Origin: Nostoc sp. GT001
GTDB taxonomy: Bacteria; Cyanobacteriota; Cyanobacteriia; Cyanobacteriales; Nostocaceae
Direction: 5' to 3'
Assembly (NCBI RefSeq): GCF_030382115.1
Contig: NZ_JAUDRJ010000003.1
Span: 4,348,461 to 4,412,460 of the forward strand
Length of the DNA: 64,000 bases
Shown piece by piece: positions 9,662 through 18,294 of this stretch. The stretch's first letter is position 1. Each line of letters starts with the position of its first letter. Made by a program: the position numbers and the translations under genes. Below the pieces are notes generated by a model. That model was not told the DNA's origin, did no database searches, and saw nothing but the letters and a program-made list of their open reading frames with translations.

Positions 9662-10132
9662 ATGAATATTAATTTAGTTGCTGCGGTCATCAATAACAAC
9701 CTTAAAGACGCTAAAAAATTCATTGAAACTGGCGTAAATGTTAACCAAACAGACAGCAGTGGAAATAGCCTCTTGCTCGTCAGTTCTGCTAACGGCCAAT
9801 CAGAAATGGTGAAACTACTCCTTGACGCTGGTGCTGATATTCACGCGGTTGACTCAAATATGAAGGCCACTGCACTCCATGCCTCTGCCTATTTGAGACA
9901 TCCAGAGGTAATGAAAATTCTGATTCAATATGGGATTAATATAGATGTTCAGGGTCCTTATAACGGATATACTGCCCTACACGATGCAGTTTGGCAGAAC
10001 AATATTGAAGGAGTCAGGCTCCTGCTAAACGCAGGTGCTCGCTTAGATATCAAAGGTAAGAACGGAGACACTCCTTTAGACATTGCCAAGAAAAGTGGGC
10101 TAAAAGAGATTGTTGCCATGCTTTCTGGGTAG
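9662..10132 (+). CDS. Ankyrin-repeat protein
   Basis: This 156-residue protein consists almost wholly of four to five ankyrin repeats. Examples are SGNSLLLVSSANGQSEMVKL-LLDAGADIHAVD, TALHASAYLRHPEVMKILIQ and TALHDAVWQNNIEGVRLLLN-AGARLDIKGKNGDTPLDIA. Such proteins mediate protein-protein contacts; the partner is unknown. No signal peptide or membrane segment is seen. Transcription probably ends at the hairpin 60 bases downstream. Confidence 0.85.
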   Translation: MNINLVAAVINNNLKDAKKFIETGVNVNQTDSSGNSLLLVSSANGQSEMVKLLLDAGADIHAVDSNMKATALHASAYLRHPEVMKILIQYGINIDVQGPYNGYTALHDAVWQNNIEGVRLLLNAGARLDIKGKNGDTPLDIAKKSGLKEIVAMLSG

Positions 10133-10191
10133 GAACTTGACTGTGCTTGAATCTCAAATTTATTAATTCCTACTTGCGTTACCTAAATACT

Positions 10192-10225
10192 AGACCTGCC
10201 TTGAAAATAAAAATAAGGCAGGTCT
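10192..10225. terminator. Bidirectional hairpin terminator
   Basis: AGACCTGCCTT pairs perfectly with AAGGCAGGTCT (11-base arms, 12-base A-rich loop). It sits between the convergent ankyrin and DUF1392 genes, so it probably terminates both, although no long U tract follows on either strand. Confidence 0.6.
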
Positions 10226-10230
10226 ATTGC

Positions 10231-10701
10231 TCATACTCGTACCCTCTCCAAATCATAGTCAGTCACTCGTGCGATGGAATCTCTGGAGGTGAAAACCTCA
10301 TCCCCTTTATCAGATATCCTTGGCGACATCCATTCGATGCAGTAAAACCAAGAATCGCAAATCAGTTGAATGCCCTGGACAATCCGAAGCTCGAGCCCGT
10401 CGCCATGAAACCGGAACTCGACGGTTTCACCGAGTCTGAAAACAGGTTTTTCAAAAGTCAGTGCAAGGAGTTCGCCCGTGCCAATAATTTCACGTCCCAA
10501 AACAGTTATATTATTGTTGTCGCAGGCAATCTTGTAACTCCAGCCTTGATCTGACCATTCCACCCCGCAGCAGTAGCCGAATGATTTGATGGTGGAGAGG
10601 TAGACTCTCTCCAGCAGGCATACTTCTAGGGGTAAAATTTCTTTGCCCCAAGGTGACGAAAGATACCAGCAGGTTTCTAAAGTGTGGACAAGGTTAATCA
10701 T
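10231..10701 (-). CDS. DUF1392-like protein
   Basis: With the start at 10701 the protein is 156 residues, beginning MINLVHTLETCWYLSSPWG. The pattern CWYLSSPWGKEILPLEVCLL, GYCCGVEWSDQGW and WFYCIEWMSP resembles the cyanobacterial DUF1392 family, whose function is unknown. The start was chosen because AGGAGG (10709-10714) lies 7 bases upstream; a Met 11 codons earlier has no such signal. It converges with the ankyrin gene across a shared terminator. Confidence 0.6.
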   Translation of the reverse strand: MINLVHTLETCWYLSSPWGKEILPLEVCLLERVYLSTIKSFGYCCGVEWSDQGWSYKIACDNNNITVLGREIIGTGELLALTFEKPVFRLGETVEFRFHGDGLELRIVQGIQLICDSWFYCIEWMSPRISDKGDEVFTSRDSIARVTDYDLERVRV

Positions 10702-10929
10702 GCAAATGCCTCCTGATTGGACAATAGATTGCACAAATAATCAACCAGAACTTAATTCCACCGAATGTGCTTCTTGAAAGCACCGCACTGGCGGCGTTTT
10801 CCGCCCGTTATGGATGAAAGAAACAATAAGCATGGGCGCATGGGCGAAATACCAGATACATTTATAAGTATCCTGACAGTTAAAACCGTACCCACAATAG
10901 TGTATTAAAAAAAGCCTGATTGAAAGCAT

Positions 10930-11051
10930 GGTTCTGGGTTGAATGGTTATGGCATTGGTGAAGGAAAATTTTCCTATCCCGTTTCAGAGATTATCTACAT
11001 ATAACCAACCCAGGTCAGGACATATTGGAATGATCAAACTGGGGTGCCAAG
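10930..11051 (+). ncRNA. Candidate bridge-RNA region of the IS110 element
   Basis: IS110-group elements encode a structured guide (bridge) RNA in the non-coding end upstream of the recombinase. This stretch directly precedes the transposase and has no convincing gene. Sequence further left (about 10781-10850) has a GGCGG-CGTTTT-CCGCC hairpin and the repeated CATGGGCG, so the RNA could extend there. The element's left boundary could not be found by eye; the call is positional. Confidence 0.2.
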
Positions 11052-12482
11052 ATGAAATTGCCAATAAACCAAGATCAAAATCCATTTAGTGGTCAAGAAC
11101 AAAGGCTAGAGTCATCTAATGCTTCACATTTAGCGCAAATAAATGAGAATGCGGCAGGAATTGACTTGGGTAGTGCAGAACATTGGGTGTGTGTTCCGCC
11201 TCTGAGAGACGAGAAAAATGTGCGGCGATTTGGATGTTTTACCCCAGATTTGATGGCAATGGCTGATTGGTTGAGTCAATGTGGCGTAACATCTGTAGCA
11301 ATGGAGGCAACAGGAGTATATTGGATTCCGGTGTTCCAAATTTTGGAAACCAGAGGGTTTGAGGTCAAACTGGTAAATGCTCACCATTTGAAAACAGTGC
11401 CAGGACGTAAAACAGATGTCAAAGACTGTCAATGGTTACAACAGTTACACACCTATGGGCTATTGTCTGGCTCTTTCCGCCCAGAAGATCAAGTTTGTAT
11501 CTTACGTAGTTATATTCGCCAAAGAGAATGCTTGATTAAAAGTGCTGGAACTCATTTGCAAAGAATGCAAAAAGCACTGATTCAAATGAATCTACATTTA
11601 CATCAAGTGATTAGCGATATTAGTGGTTTAACTGGAATGACAATTATTAAGGCAATTGTCGCTAGTGAACGAGACCCACAAAAGTTAGCTGCCCTCAAAG
11701 ACCCTAGAATTAAAAGTAGTAAAACAGACATTGCTAAAGCCCTAACTGGAGACTATCGTCCAGAACATTTGTTTGTCCTCAATCAAGAGTTAACCCTTTA
11801 TGAGGTTTATCAACAACAGATAGCTGCCATAGATAAAGAAATTGAAAAATGTTTAAATACGTTTGAAATTAAAGTACAGGATGAACCACCTCCCAGCAAG
11901 CGAAAACGCAGAAAAAAGCCCGTAGGCAATAATCCCAATTTTGATTTACGTAAATATCTTTATCACATTTCTGGCGTAGATTTTACCCTGATTGATGGCC
12001 TTGATGTTTTGACTGTGCAAACCATTTTCTCAGAAGTTGGATTAGACCCCAAACGATTTCCCACTGTTAAGCACTTTACCTCATGGTTGGGTTTATGCCC
12101 TGGTCAAAAAATTACTGGTGGTAAAGTCAAAAGTTCTCAGACTCGTCGAGTTGTTAATCGTGCAGCTTCGGCTTTTCGGATGGCTGCTTTTTCTCTAACT
12201 CAAAGCCGTTCTGCTTTGGGTGCTTTTTACAGGCGTTTACGATCGCGCTTGGGTGCTCCAAAAGCCATCACCGCTACTGCCCATAAATTGGCACGCTTGT
12301 TTTACCAAATGTGGGCGACTGCTGGGCAATATACCGACCCTGGTATGGACTACTATGAGCAAAAATATCAGGAACTGATTCTCAAAAATCTCAGGAACAA
12401 AGCTCATGCTCTTGGTCTTGAAATTGTCCCAATTTCTCCAGAGCAGCAAAATACTCTATCCTCTCCTACCCTTGCTACATAA
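11052..12482 (+). CDS. IS110-family transposase (DEDD recombinase)
   Basis: This 476-residue protein has an N-terminal RuvC-like domain with GIDLGSAEHWV (Asp near residue 38), AMEATGVYW (Glu near 97) and GRKTDVKDCQWL (paired Asp near 120). These are the DEDD catalytic residues of IS110 enzymes. The C-terminal IS116/IS110/IS902 domain contains FTSWLGLCPGQKITGGKV and the conserved Ser region. Full length suggests it may be active. The next gene's stop lies 32 bases downstream, so the element's right end must be within about 12483-12513 unless it inserted into the SMP-30 gene end. IS110 elements lack typical inverted ends, and none are visible. Confidence 0.9.
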   Translation: MKLPINQDQNPFSGQEQRLESSNASHLAQINENAAGIDLGSAEHWVCVPPLRDEKNVRRFGCFTPDLMAMADWLSQCGVTSVAMEATGVYWIPVFQILETRGFEVKLVNAHHLKTVPGRKTDVKDCQWLQQLHTYGLLSGSFRPEDQVCILRSYIRQRECLIKSAGTHLQRMQKALIQMNLHLHQVISDISGLTGMTIIKAIVASERDPQKLAALKDPRIKSSKTDIAKALTGDYRPEHLFVLNQELTLYEVYQQQIAAIDKEIEKCLNTFEIKVQDEPPPSKRKRRKKPVGNNPNFDLRKYLYHISGVDFTLIDGLDVLTVQTIFSEVGLDPKRFPTVKHFTSWLGLCPGQKITGGKVKSSQTRRVVNRAASAFRMAAFSLTQSRSALGAFYRRLRSRLGAPKAITATAHKLARLFYQMWATAGQYTDPGMDYYEQKYQELILKNLRNKAHALGLEIVPISPEQQNTLSSPTLAT

Positions 12483-12513
12483 GCTTTACGCAAAGTGTTT
12501 CTTCAGAGAGGGA

Positions 12514-13584
12514 TTACTTTGGCAAACTAGGAATGCTGCCGTCTTTTTTGTAACGAGGATCTGTTCCCATTTGGCGGATATCTAATCCGAGTACGCCAAT
12601 ATCCAAGCGGAATATCCCTCCATAACCGTCTTCTGTTTTTATACCGCCAGTTACGAATAGCTGGTCGAGCTTTGGGCCTGCAAAAGCGCAGTTGCTGGTG
12701 GTGAGATTACCAGTTGAATATCGACGGATCAGCTTACCCTCAGGATTGAGAACCTGCACTTGACCCATGCCATAGTGAGCGACATAAAGATTACCCATCG
12801 CATCTAGGGATATACCGTCAGGCTTATTGTCGATTTGCTCTCCCTGTTTGACAGGGAGTTGAGCAAACACTTTCTGCGAAGACACTTTTCCTGGTGACAC
12901 TATGTCATAGACCAAGATTTGATTCTTATTGCTCTCGCTAACAAACAACCGCTTGCGATCTGGAGTGAGGACAATGCCATTGGCAAAAGCCAATCCAGTA
13001 ACAACTAAGTTAATTTTTCCTGTAGAATCCACATAGTAAACTGCGCCGTTTGAGGTCTGGGGGTTTGAGTTACCGGAGTCAGTGAAGTAAAAACTTCCTG
13101 CTGGTGAATCAATAGTAATGTCATTGGGATACTCCAGGGGCTTGCCATTAAATTCCTTCGCAATCACTTTCAGGAGCTTGCCATCAGCATCTAGCTGTAC
13201 TACCGAGTTTTTGGCAGCGACAACATGAGTGCCATTGGGCAGGATCTTGTGACCATTAGCACCTGGGACTTTAGCCCAGATTTTAGTGAAGCCTTCAGGA
13301 GTTACAACTGTGATTGTCCCAGCTTTAGTTTGAGAGAAGTAGAGGTTGCCCTTAGCGTCTAAGACAATTCCCTCAGAGTATTTTTCACTCTGCAAAACCT
13401 TCATTGGTGAAATGAGATATGCTGGCGGCAGTATTACTTGAGATAACGTAGCAGCTACAGTGCTATTTGTTAACTGCGTTAGCGCCTGTGCAGAGGTAGA
13501 TGTGGCGTTATTGGAAGTATAACGGCAAGAAGCCAGTAGCAAAATTTGTGCATAGCTGAAAACCATCAAATAAAATTTCCGCAT
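12514..13584 (-). CDS. SMP-30/gluconolactonase-like secreted lipoprotein
   Basis: This 356-residue protein starts with MRKFYLMVFSYAQILLLASC, a lipoprotein signal with lipobox LASC (Cys20). Residues about 65-330 are beta-propeller repeats of the SMP-30/gluconolactonase/LRE type (SEGIVLDAKGNLYFSQ, YPNDITIDSPAGSFYFTDSG, FANGIVLTPDRKRLFVSES, KPDGISLDAMGNLYVAHYG). Family members are metal-dependent lactonases for sugar or other lactones. It is probably anchored outside the cytoplasmic membrane. A copy of the shared 50-bp regulatory element lies about 320 bases upstream on the same strand, linking it to malQ and the downstream stress-like genes. Confidence 0.8.
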   Translation of the reverse strand: MRKFYLMVFSYAQILLLASCRYTSNNATSTSAQALTQLTNSTVAATLSQVILPPAYLISPMKVLQSEKYSEGIVLDAKGNLYFSQTKAGTITVVTPEGFTKIWAKVPGANGHKILPNGTHVVAAKNSVVQLDADGKLLKVIAKEFNGKPLEYPNDITIDSPAGSFYFTDSGNSNPQTSNGAVYYVDSTGKINLVVTGLAFANGIVLTPDRKRLFVSESNKNQILVYDIVSPGKVSSQKVFAQLPVKQGEQIDNKPDGISLDAMGNLYVAHYGMGQVQVLNPEGKLIRRYSTGNLTTSNCAFAGPKLDQLFVTGGIKTEDGYGGIFRLDIGVLGLDIRQMGTDPRYKKDGSIPSLPK

Positions 13585-13906
13585 CAGAGAAAAACCTCTT
13601 TTTTTTGTGGTTGTTTTAAGAAACAGATCGCGGGTAAATTTACAAGGAAATTCAAGTTACTAAGTATTTGATTTCAGAAGAATATTTTATTACCAAAAAA
13701 TGTATTAACATTAAAATTTTGCTTGCATCAAATATAACCTAAGAGGATGCTTTAAAAGTTTATAAGATATAAATTTACTGTTTTTGCTTAGGTTTATTTC
13801 GACTACAAATAAAGGTTTTAGCCATGTACTTAAATACTTATATCTGCTAAACAAAAGAGCATAAAAAATTTAAAATATCCTATAACCATAAAATAATTTA
13901 TAAAAT

Positions 13907-13957
13907 ATCCAACATAAATACAATGGCTATAATTTTGGTAAAAGGTTGCACTTTTTT
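13907..13957 (-). promoter_or_regulatory. Shared 50-bp upstream element, copy 1 (SMP-30 gene)
   Basis: Read on the minus strand it has AAAAAAGTGCAACCTTTT, then CCAAAATTATAGCCATTGTA and TTTATGTT. It matches the other seven copies in block order and spacing and points at the SMP-30 gene. The surrounding spacer (13585-14242) is otherwise AT-rich, with a TAAAATATCC direct repeat at 13871-13910. Confidence 0.6.
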
Positions 13958-14143
13958 GATTTTACCGATTTTTATTTCCATTTCATTCTCTCTAAATCAG
14001 AAATGAGGTATGAGATAGTGTAGTCTTATTTTGATAGTGATATAGTTATGCATTGATCAATCTATTTTGTTTGGCAAAAATTAAAAAGTTTGGTATTTAT
14101 GGTAATTATTTTTTAGTGAAAGCCTAATTAAAAAAAGAGAGCC

Positions 14144-14193
14144 AAATAATACAAACTTTTTACGAAAAATTAACCTTTGCATCTATGTTTTAT
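14144..14193 (+). promoter_or_regulatory. Shared 50-bp upstream element, copy 2 (malQ)
   Basis: Contains AATAATACAAACTTTTTACG, then AAAAATTAACCTTTGCATCT and ATGTTT. It ends about 50 bases before the malQ start, the closest of all copies to its gene, and so best fits a promoter. Confidence 0.65.
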
Positions 14194-14242
14194 GCATCTT
14201 AATCTTATGTTTTATTCCCATTTCTTAAGATAGAGGTTTATT

Positions 14243-15754
14243 ATGCCTTTTCCCAGATCTAGCGGGATTTTGCTACACCCTACTTCTTTTCCTAGTCAGT
14301 TTGGTATTGGTGACTTCGGATCGGAAGCTTATCGCTTTGTTGATTTTTTAGTAGAAAGTCAGCAACAGCTTTGGCAGATATTACCATTGGGGCCTACCGG
14401 AGATAGTAATTCTCCTTATGCTTCTTATTCAGCGATCGCCGGAAATCACCTGTTAATCAGCCCAGAACTGCTGCAAAAAAAGGGCTTGTTGGCTGAAGAT
14501 TTCACAAATTTACCAAAGTTTTCCACTGAAAGAGTAGATTATTCCCAGGTTATCCAAACCAAGATACCAATCCTGCAAAAAGCCTGCAAAAACTTCAAAA
14601 CTAGTGCAAAATCAAGTCAGCAAGAGGAATTTCAGGAGTTTTGTCAGAGTCAGGCTTACTGGCTAGATGATTATGCCTTGTTTATGGCGCTTAAGGATGC
14701 CCATAACGGCGCTAGTTGGAATACTTGGGAGATGGCGATCGCTCAACGCAAACCAGAAGCGATCGAGCAATGGCAGCAGCGACTTGCAGATGAAGTTTTT
14801 TACCATAAATATCTACAGTTTGAGTTTTTCTCGCAGTGGTTACAACTAAAGCGCTACGCTAACCAGCGTGGGATTCAGATACTAGGAGATATCGCAATTT
14901 ATGTGGCTCACGATAGCGCTGACGTTTGGGCTAATCCCGGTAACTTTTGCCTTGATGAACAGACAGGTGAGCCAGCACTAATGGCAGGAACACCACCAGA
15001 TTACTTCAGCGCGACTGGACAGCTTTGGGGGAACCCGATCTATAACTGGGTGCGGCTACAGCAGGAGAATTTCAAATGGTGGGTGCAACGCTTCCAGTCC
15101 ATGCTTAACTATGTAGACTTGATTCGCATCGATCACTTTCGCGGGTTTCAAGCTTACTGGGCTGTAAAGCAGGGCGAAACAACTGCTATGAATGGTAGGT
15201 GGATTGAAGCTCCAGGAGAGGCTTTCTTTGAGGTACTCAAACAGAAGTTAGGTAATCTGCCAATCATCGCCGAGGATTTGGGAGAAATTTCACCAGAGGT
15301 ATATGCTCTGCGAGACAGATTTGAATTTCCCGGCATGAAAATTTTACAGTTTGCTTTTGGCGATGGTTCACAAGCTGAAAAACGTTTCTTACCGTTCAAT
15401 TATCAGTCTAATTGTATTGTGTACACGGGTACTCATGACAATGACACGACAGTTGGCTGGTTCAATCAATTGTTACCCCCAGAAAAAGAACAAGTCTTAG
15501 GTTATTTAGGTTGTCAGAGTGAGTCTGGAATCCACTGGGATTTGATTCGATTGGCACTAAGTTCTGTAGCTAATCAGGCGATTATTCCTCTACAGGATGT
15601 TTTGGGATTAGGTACCGAAGCTAGGATGAACTTTCCTGGCAAAAATGTAGGGGGTTGGGGTTGGCGATATCAGTCCGCAGCTTTAACGCCAGAGATTAGC
15701 GATCGCCTCAAAGCAATGACTAAAACTTATGGACGGGCGATTTACCACCAATAA
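14243..15754 (+). CDS. malQ: 4-alpha-glucanotransferase (amylomaltase, GH77)
   Basis: This 503-residue enzyme transfers alpha-1,4-glucan segments between maltodextrins during glycogen turnover in the cytoplasm. GH77 hallmarks are RSSGILLHPTSFPSQFGIGD at the N-terminus, GDIAIYVAHDSADVWANP, RIDHFRGF (nucleophile Asp), IIAEDLG (acid/base Glu) and YTGTHDNDT. Length is normal for bacterial MalQ. The ATG follows AGAGG. It is not adjacent to other glycan genes, but shares its upstream element with glgX at 44 kb, suggesting coordinated glycogen breakdown or remodelling. Confidence 0.95.
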   Translation: MPFPRSSGILLHPTSFPSQFGIGDFGSEAYRFVDFLVESQQQLWQILPLGPTGDSNSPYASYSAIAGNHLLISPELLQKKGLLAEDFTNLPKFSTERVDYSQVIQTKIPILQKACKNFKTSAKSSQQEEFQEFCQSQAYWLDDYALFMALKDAHNGASWNTWEMAIAQRKPEAIEQWQQRLADEVFYHKYLQFEFFSQWLQLKRYANQRGIQILGDIAIYVAHDSADVWANPGNFCLDEQTGEPALMAGTPPDYFSATGQLWGNPIYNWVRLQQENFKWWVQRFQSMLNYVDLIRIDHFRGFQAYWAVKQGETTAMNGRWIEAPGEAFFEVLKQKLGNLPIIAEDLGEISPEVYALRDRFEFPGMKILQFAFGDGSQAEKRFLPFNYQSNCIVYTGTHDNDTTVGWFNQLLPPEKEQVLGYLGCQSESGIHWDLIRLALSSVANQAIIPLQDVLGLGTEARMNFPGKNVGGWGWRYQSAALTPEISDRLKAMTKTYGRAIYHQ

Positions 15755-15768
15755 AATTAGAACGAACT

Positions 15769-15812
15769 AGCCGCAATACCCATTGATACACCACATCAAG
15801 AGGCTTGCGGCT
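15769..15812. terminator. Bidirectional hairpin between malQ and the M24 gene
   Basis: AGCCGCAA and TTGCGGCT form an 8-base perfect stem across a 28-base loop, between the convergent stops of malQ and the M24-like gene. There is no strong U run. Confidence 0.45.
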
Positions 15813-15821
15813 GGCTTAATT

Positions 15822-16955
15822 TTAGTCAATTTCTAATGGCAAGGGGCGATCGCGTCCTTCAACTTTCACGCTTGGCCACTTTGGATCGAAAGTCAGGTTT
15901 TCTAGCCCTCCATCCTTCTGGATAATGAAAGTATCTTCAACCTTTGCTCCTGGTAAACTTGGGTTCCAGGCTACAGCCGTGTTTTCCACTAAATTTTCGC
16001 TCGTGGTTGGATTAGCGATGATTTCACGAGATAAATAGCCAGTGGTTCCTCCTTGGTGATGTTGGCGAATTGCTTCGGGATAACCATGCTGCTCATAAGC
16101 CTTACCAAGCGCGTCATAAATTGCGTTGATAGGCGTGCCAGGAACACACAAGTTCAAAGCTTCAGCTTCAATCTTATGGACATGAGAATGCAGAGATGCG
16201 AAATTTCGTGTCTCTGCATTCTCATGTCCCAAACCAAAAAAGACGAATCTTGTCAGGTTTGCATATAGACCGTATCCCCGCGCACAAAAAACCAGCATTG
16301 CTGCACCTCCCAACGCCTCTTGTTTGGGCGTGGTATGACGGTATAGCGGCAGACGCCTTTCTCCAGCGACTAGCGTCAAAGCTGGATGTAGCCCTCTTGA
16401 CCACAACGCCTCTGCACCTGCTCCGGCCAGTTGGTACTCTGTCCAGGTAGGCTGGGCTTTCAAAAGTACTTCGGTCATTGCTTCACTTGCTAAACGCCCC
16501 ACTCGCCGATAGCGCTCCAGTTCTGTTGGCAGAATCACCCGCTTCTGATTTATGAGTGACACAGGTAATGAACTTTCATGGGTGGTGGGAATGTCACTCA
16601 AAATCTTTCCCCCGTTTGTACCCTCACGCACGAAAGACTCGCGGGCAACCTTATCAGCCCAAGGATTAATGTGCAGTTTGTAAAGACGATCTGACGACTC
16701 ATCTCTACCCGGAAGTTCTTCATCCTGTAAGCGTTGAGCTTCAATCTCATCAGTCAATATCCAGGCATCTTTAGCAGTTACCAAAACTTCTGCTACTCCA
16801 GTCTCACTAGCGAGTAGCACTGTGTTAGAACCACCAGCAGTAGCCCAAGCGAACCAATCTGAACCGCGCAATCGCACGCCCATTGCACCAGTTTCGCTCA
16901 GAGCCTTTCGCATTAGCTCCAGCTTGTAATAAATTTCTTGGTTGATTAAATTCAT
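15822..16955 (-). CDS. M24 (aminopeptidase P/creatinase fold) protein, metal site degenerate
   Basis: This 377-residue protein has an N-terminal creatinase-like domain (to about 150) and a C-terminal pita-bread domain (about 155-370; LASEAMTEVLLKAQPTWTEY, GLHPALTLVAGERR, HHQGGTTGYLSREI, AVAWNPSLPGAKVEDTFII). In active M24 peptidases two Asp, one His and two Glu bind the metals. Here the Asp pair region reads MLVFCARGYGLYANLTRF, so both Asp appear replaced, and the first Glu reads WNPS; His and the VEDT Glu remain. It may be a non-peptidase pseudoenzyme or bind metal differently. It converges with malQ. Confidence 0.8.
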   Translation of the reverse strand: MNLINQEIYYKLELMRKALSETGAMGVRLRGSDWFAWATAGGSNTVLLASETGVAEVLVTAKDAWILTDEIEAQRLQDEELPGRDESSDRLYKLHINPWADKVARESFVREGTNGGKILSDIPTTHESSLPVSLINQKRVILPTELERYRRVGRLASEAMTEVLLKAQPTWTEYQLAGAGAEALWSRGLHPALTLVAGERRLPLYRHTTPKQEALGGAAMLVFCARGYGLYANLTRFVFFGLGHENAETRNFASLHSHVHKIEAEALNLCVPGTPINAIYDALGKAYEQHGYPEAIRQHHQGGTTGYLSREIIANPTTSENLVENTAVAWNPSLPGAKVEDTFIIQKDGGLENLTFDPKWPSVKVEGRDRPLPLEID

Positions 16956-17162
16956 AGTTAAGTCAAGATAAGTCTGTGAAAAATTGTCAATTATTATTGA
17001 TAGTGGGAGAAAACTTCTGATTACACATAATTCCGCAATCAGAAGTCAAAACTCAGAATTGATAAAAATATAATACGATTATTTATTGTCGTAAACTTAT
17101 TATTTTTAAGTATTAAAATTTTATTATTTATGAATGATTACTTGCAGTATAAAGGTGATTCG

Positions 17163-17318
17163 TAAGAATTCAGCACTCAGGTGGTCGCCGAGCGTAGCCG
17201 AGGTGAGTCAGGAGTCAGAATTTATCAGGAATCTAGAATGATTGGTATATTTATTCATCAAACGCTCTGCTGATTCTTTAACTATTCTGAATCCTGAGTT
17301 CTGACTCCTGAATTCTTA
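17163..17318. repeat. Terminal-inverted-repeat element (MITE-like), family A
   Basis: The 156-bp unit starts TAAGAATTCAG and ends CTGAATTCTTA, a perfect 11-base inverted repeat. A second inner pair is TCAGGAGTCAGAA (17208) and TTCTGACTCCTGA (17299). A GAGCGTAGCCGA motif lies inside. The element near 39651-39755 shares the central sequence, and fragments with CTGACTCCTGA occur at positions 52-90 and 55392-55430. Confidence 0.65.
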
Positions 17319-17353
17319 GGGTGATTCTGAGCATTTATCGAGCCGTAATTACC

Positions 17354-17400
17354 AAAAAAATACAACCTTATAGCGAAAAATAAACCATTGTAATTTTATT
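17354..17400 (+). promoter_or_regulatory. Shared upstream element, copy 3a (DJ-1 cluster, distal)
   Basis: Contains AAAAAAATACAACCTTATAG, then CGAAAAATAAACCATTGTAA. It is the first of two tandem copies before the DJ-1 gene and is slightly more diverged in the second block (ACCATTG instead of ACCCTTG). Confidence 0.5.
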
Positions 17401-17432
17401 TTATTTTTTTAAATTTACATAAAATTTAGTCA

Positions 17433-17482
17433 ATAAAAAAAGTAACCTTTCTGCAAAATATTCACCCTTGTATTTATGTTTT
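17433..17482 (+). promoter_or_regulatory. Shared upstream element, copy 3b (DJ-1 cluster, proximal)
   Basis: Contains AAAAAAAGTAACCTTTCTGC, then AAAATATTCACCCTTGTATT and TATGTTTT. It ends about 90 bases before the first gene of the DJ-1/ThDP/SnoaL cluster. Having two copies in tandem suggests strong or dual control of that cluster. Confidence 0.65.
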
Positions 17483-17573
17483 AGTCTCTATAAACTTTTT
17501 GCTAAAGGCTTAAGAATAAGTCACGTACATTCCAAATTTAATAATCTAGTGACCTTAAGAATATTGAACCAAT

Positions 17574-18257
17574 ATGATACCTAGATCCCTTGGTGGGAAA
17601 AAAATCGCAATTCTTCTAGAAAGTGAGTTCATCCCTGAAGAAATTGAAGCATATCAAAAACGCTTCTCAGAACTTCAAGCAACGGTACATCTGATGTCTA
17701 GGCTCTGGGATCAGCCGAGCGTTCGTTTTTTCAGTGATGAAGATACGGGCAATACACCTCGAACGATAGACGTAAATATTGATTTTCAAAACGTAGATGT
17801 TAACGACTATGCGGCTGTAATTATGACGGCTAACTATACTAGCGTGCGTCTGCGTTACTTTGAGCCACCAATAGGTCAGCCAATTAGTGCTGAACAAGTT
17901 CGCACTTCACCTGCTGTACAGTTTTACGCCAAGGCAATGGCAAATCCCAGGATTATTAAAGGCGCACTCTGCCACGGTCTTTGGATACTGACACCAATAC
18001 CTGAATTACTCAAAGACCGACAAGTTATCTGCCATGAGGTTGTCCTTGCAGATATTCTCAATGCGGGTGCAGTTTATACAACATCGCCTACAGGTGTGGT
18101 GGTGGACGGTGATCTTGTTACTGGTCGCTCAAAACATGAAGTTGAACCATTCATTGATGCGATTACCGAACAAATCCAGCAATTATCTATTGCCACTAAT
18201 CGTTTCTCAAACAGAAGGGCTACTACCTCTGTTTCAAGACTAAAAGTTGCAAGCTAA
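17574..18257 (+). CDS. DJ-1/PfpI family protein
   Basis: This 227-residue protein has the DJ-1/PfpI alpha-beta fold: KKIAILLESEFIPEEIEAY at the start, the nucleophile elbow KGALCHGLWIL with Cys133 followed by His134, and a C-terminal TSPTGVVVDGDLVTGRSKHE segment. Family members are cysteine hydrolases, glyoxalase III/deglycases or hydratases of isocyanides and aldehydes. It is the first gene of a co-directional cluster, 37 bases before a second DJ-1-type gene, and is preceded by two copies of the shared element. Substrate unknown. Confidence 0.85.
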   Translation: MIPRSLGGKKIAILLESEFIPEEIEAYQKRFSELQATVHLMSRLWDQPSVRFFSDEDTGNTPRTIDVNIDFQNVDVNDYAAVIMTANYTSVRLRYFEPPIGQPISAEQVRTSPAVQFYAKAMANPRIIKGALCHGLWILTPIPELLKDRQVICHEVVLADILNAGAVYTTSPTGVVVDGDLVTGRSKHEVEPFIDAITEQIQQLSIATNRFSNRRATTSVSRLKVAS

Positions 18258-18294
18258 TTATCTCAAAACTAATTCATGACTAGGAGACAATCTT

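Noticed and set aside
10147..10554. 135-codon plus-strand frame
   Set aside because: It is antisense to the DUF1392 gene, which has a strong Shine-Dalgarno sequence and recognisable motifs.
10741..10929. 62-codon minus-strand frame upstream of the IS110 transposase
   Set aside because: Cys/His-rich, irregular composition, no ribosome-binding site; more likely non-coding DNA near the insertion element.
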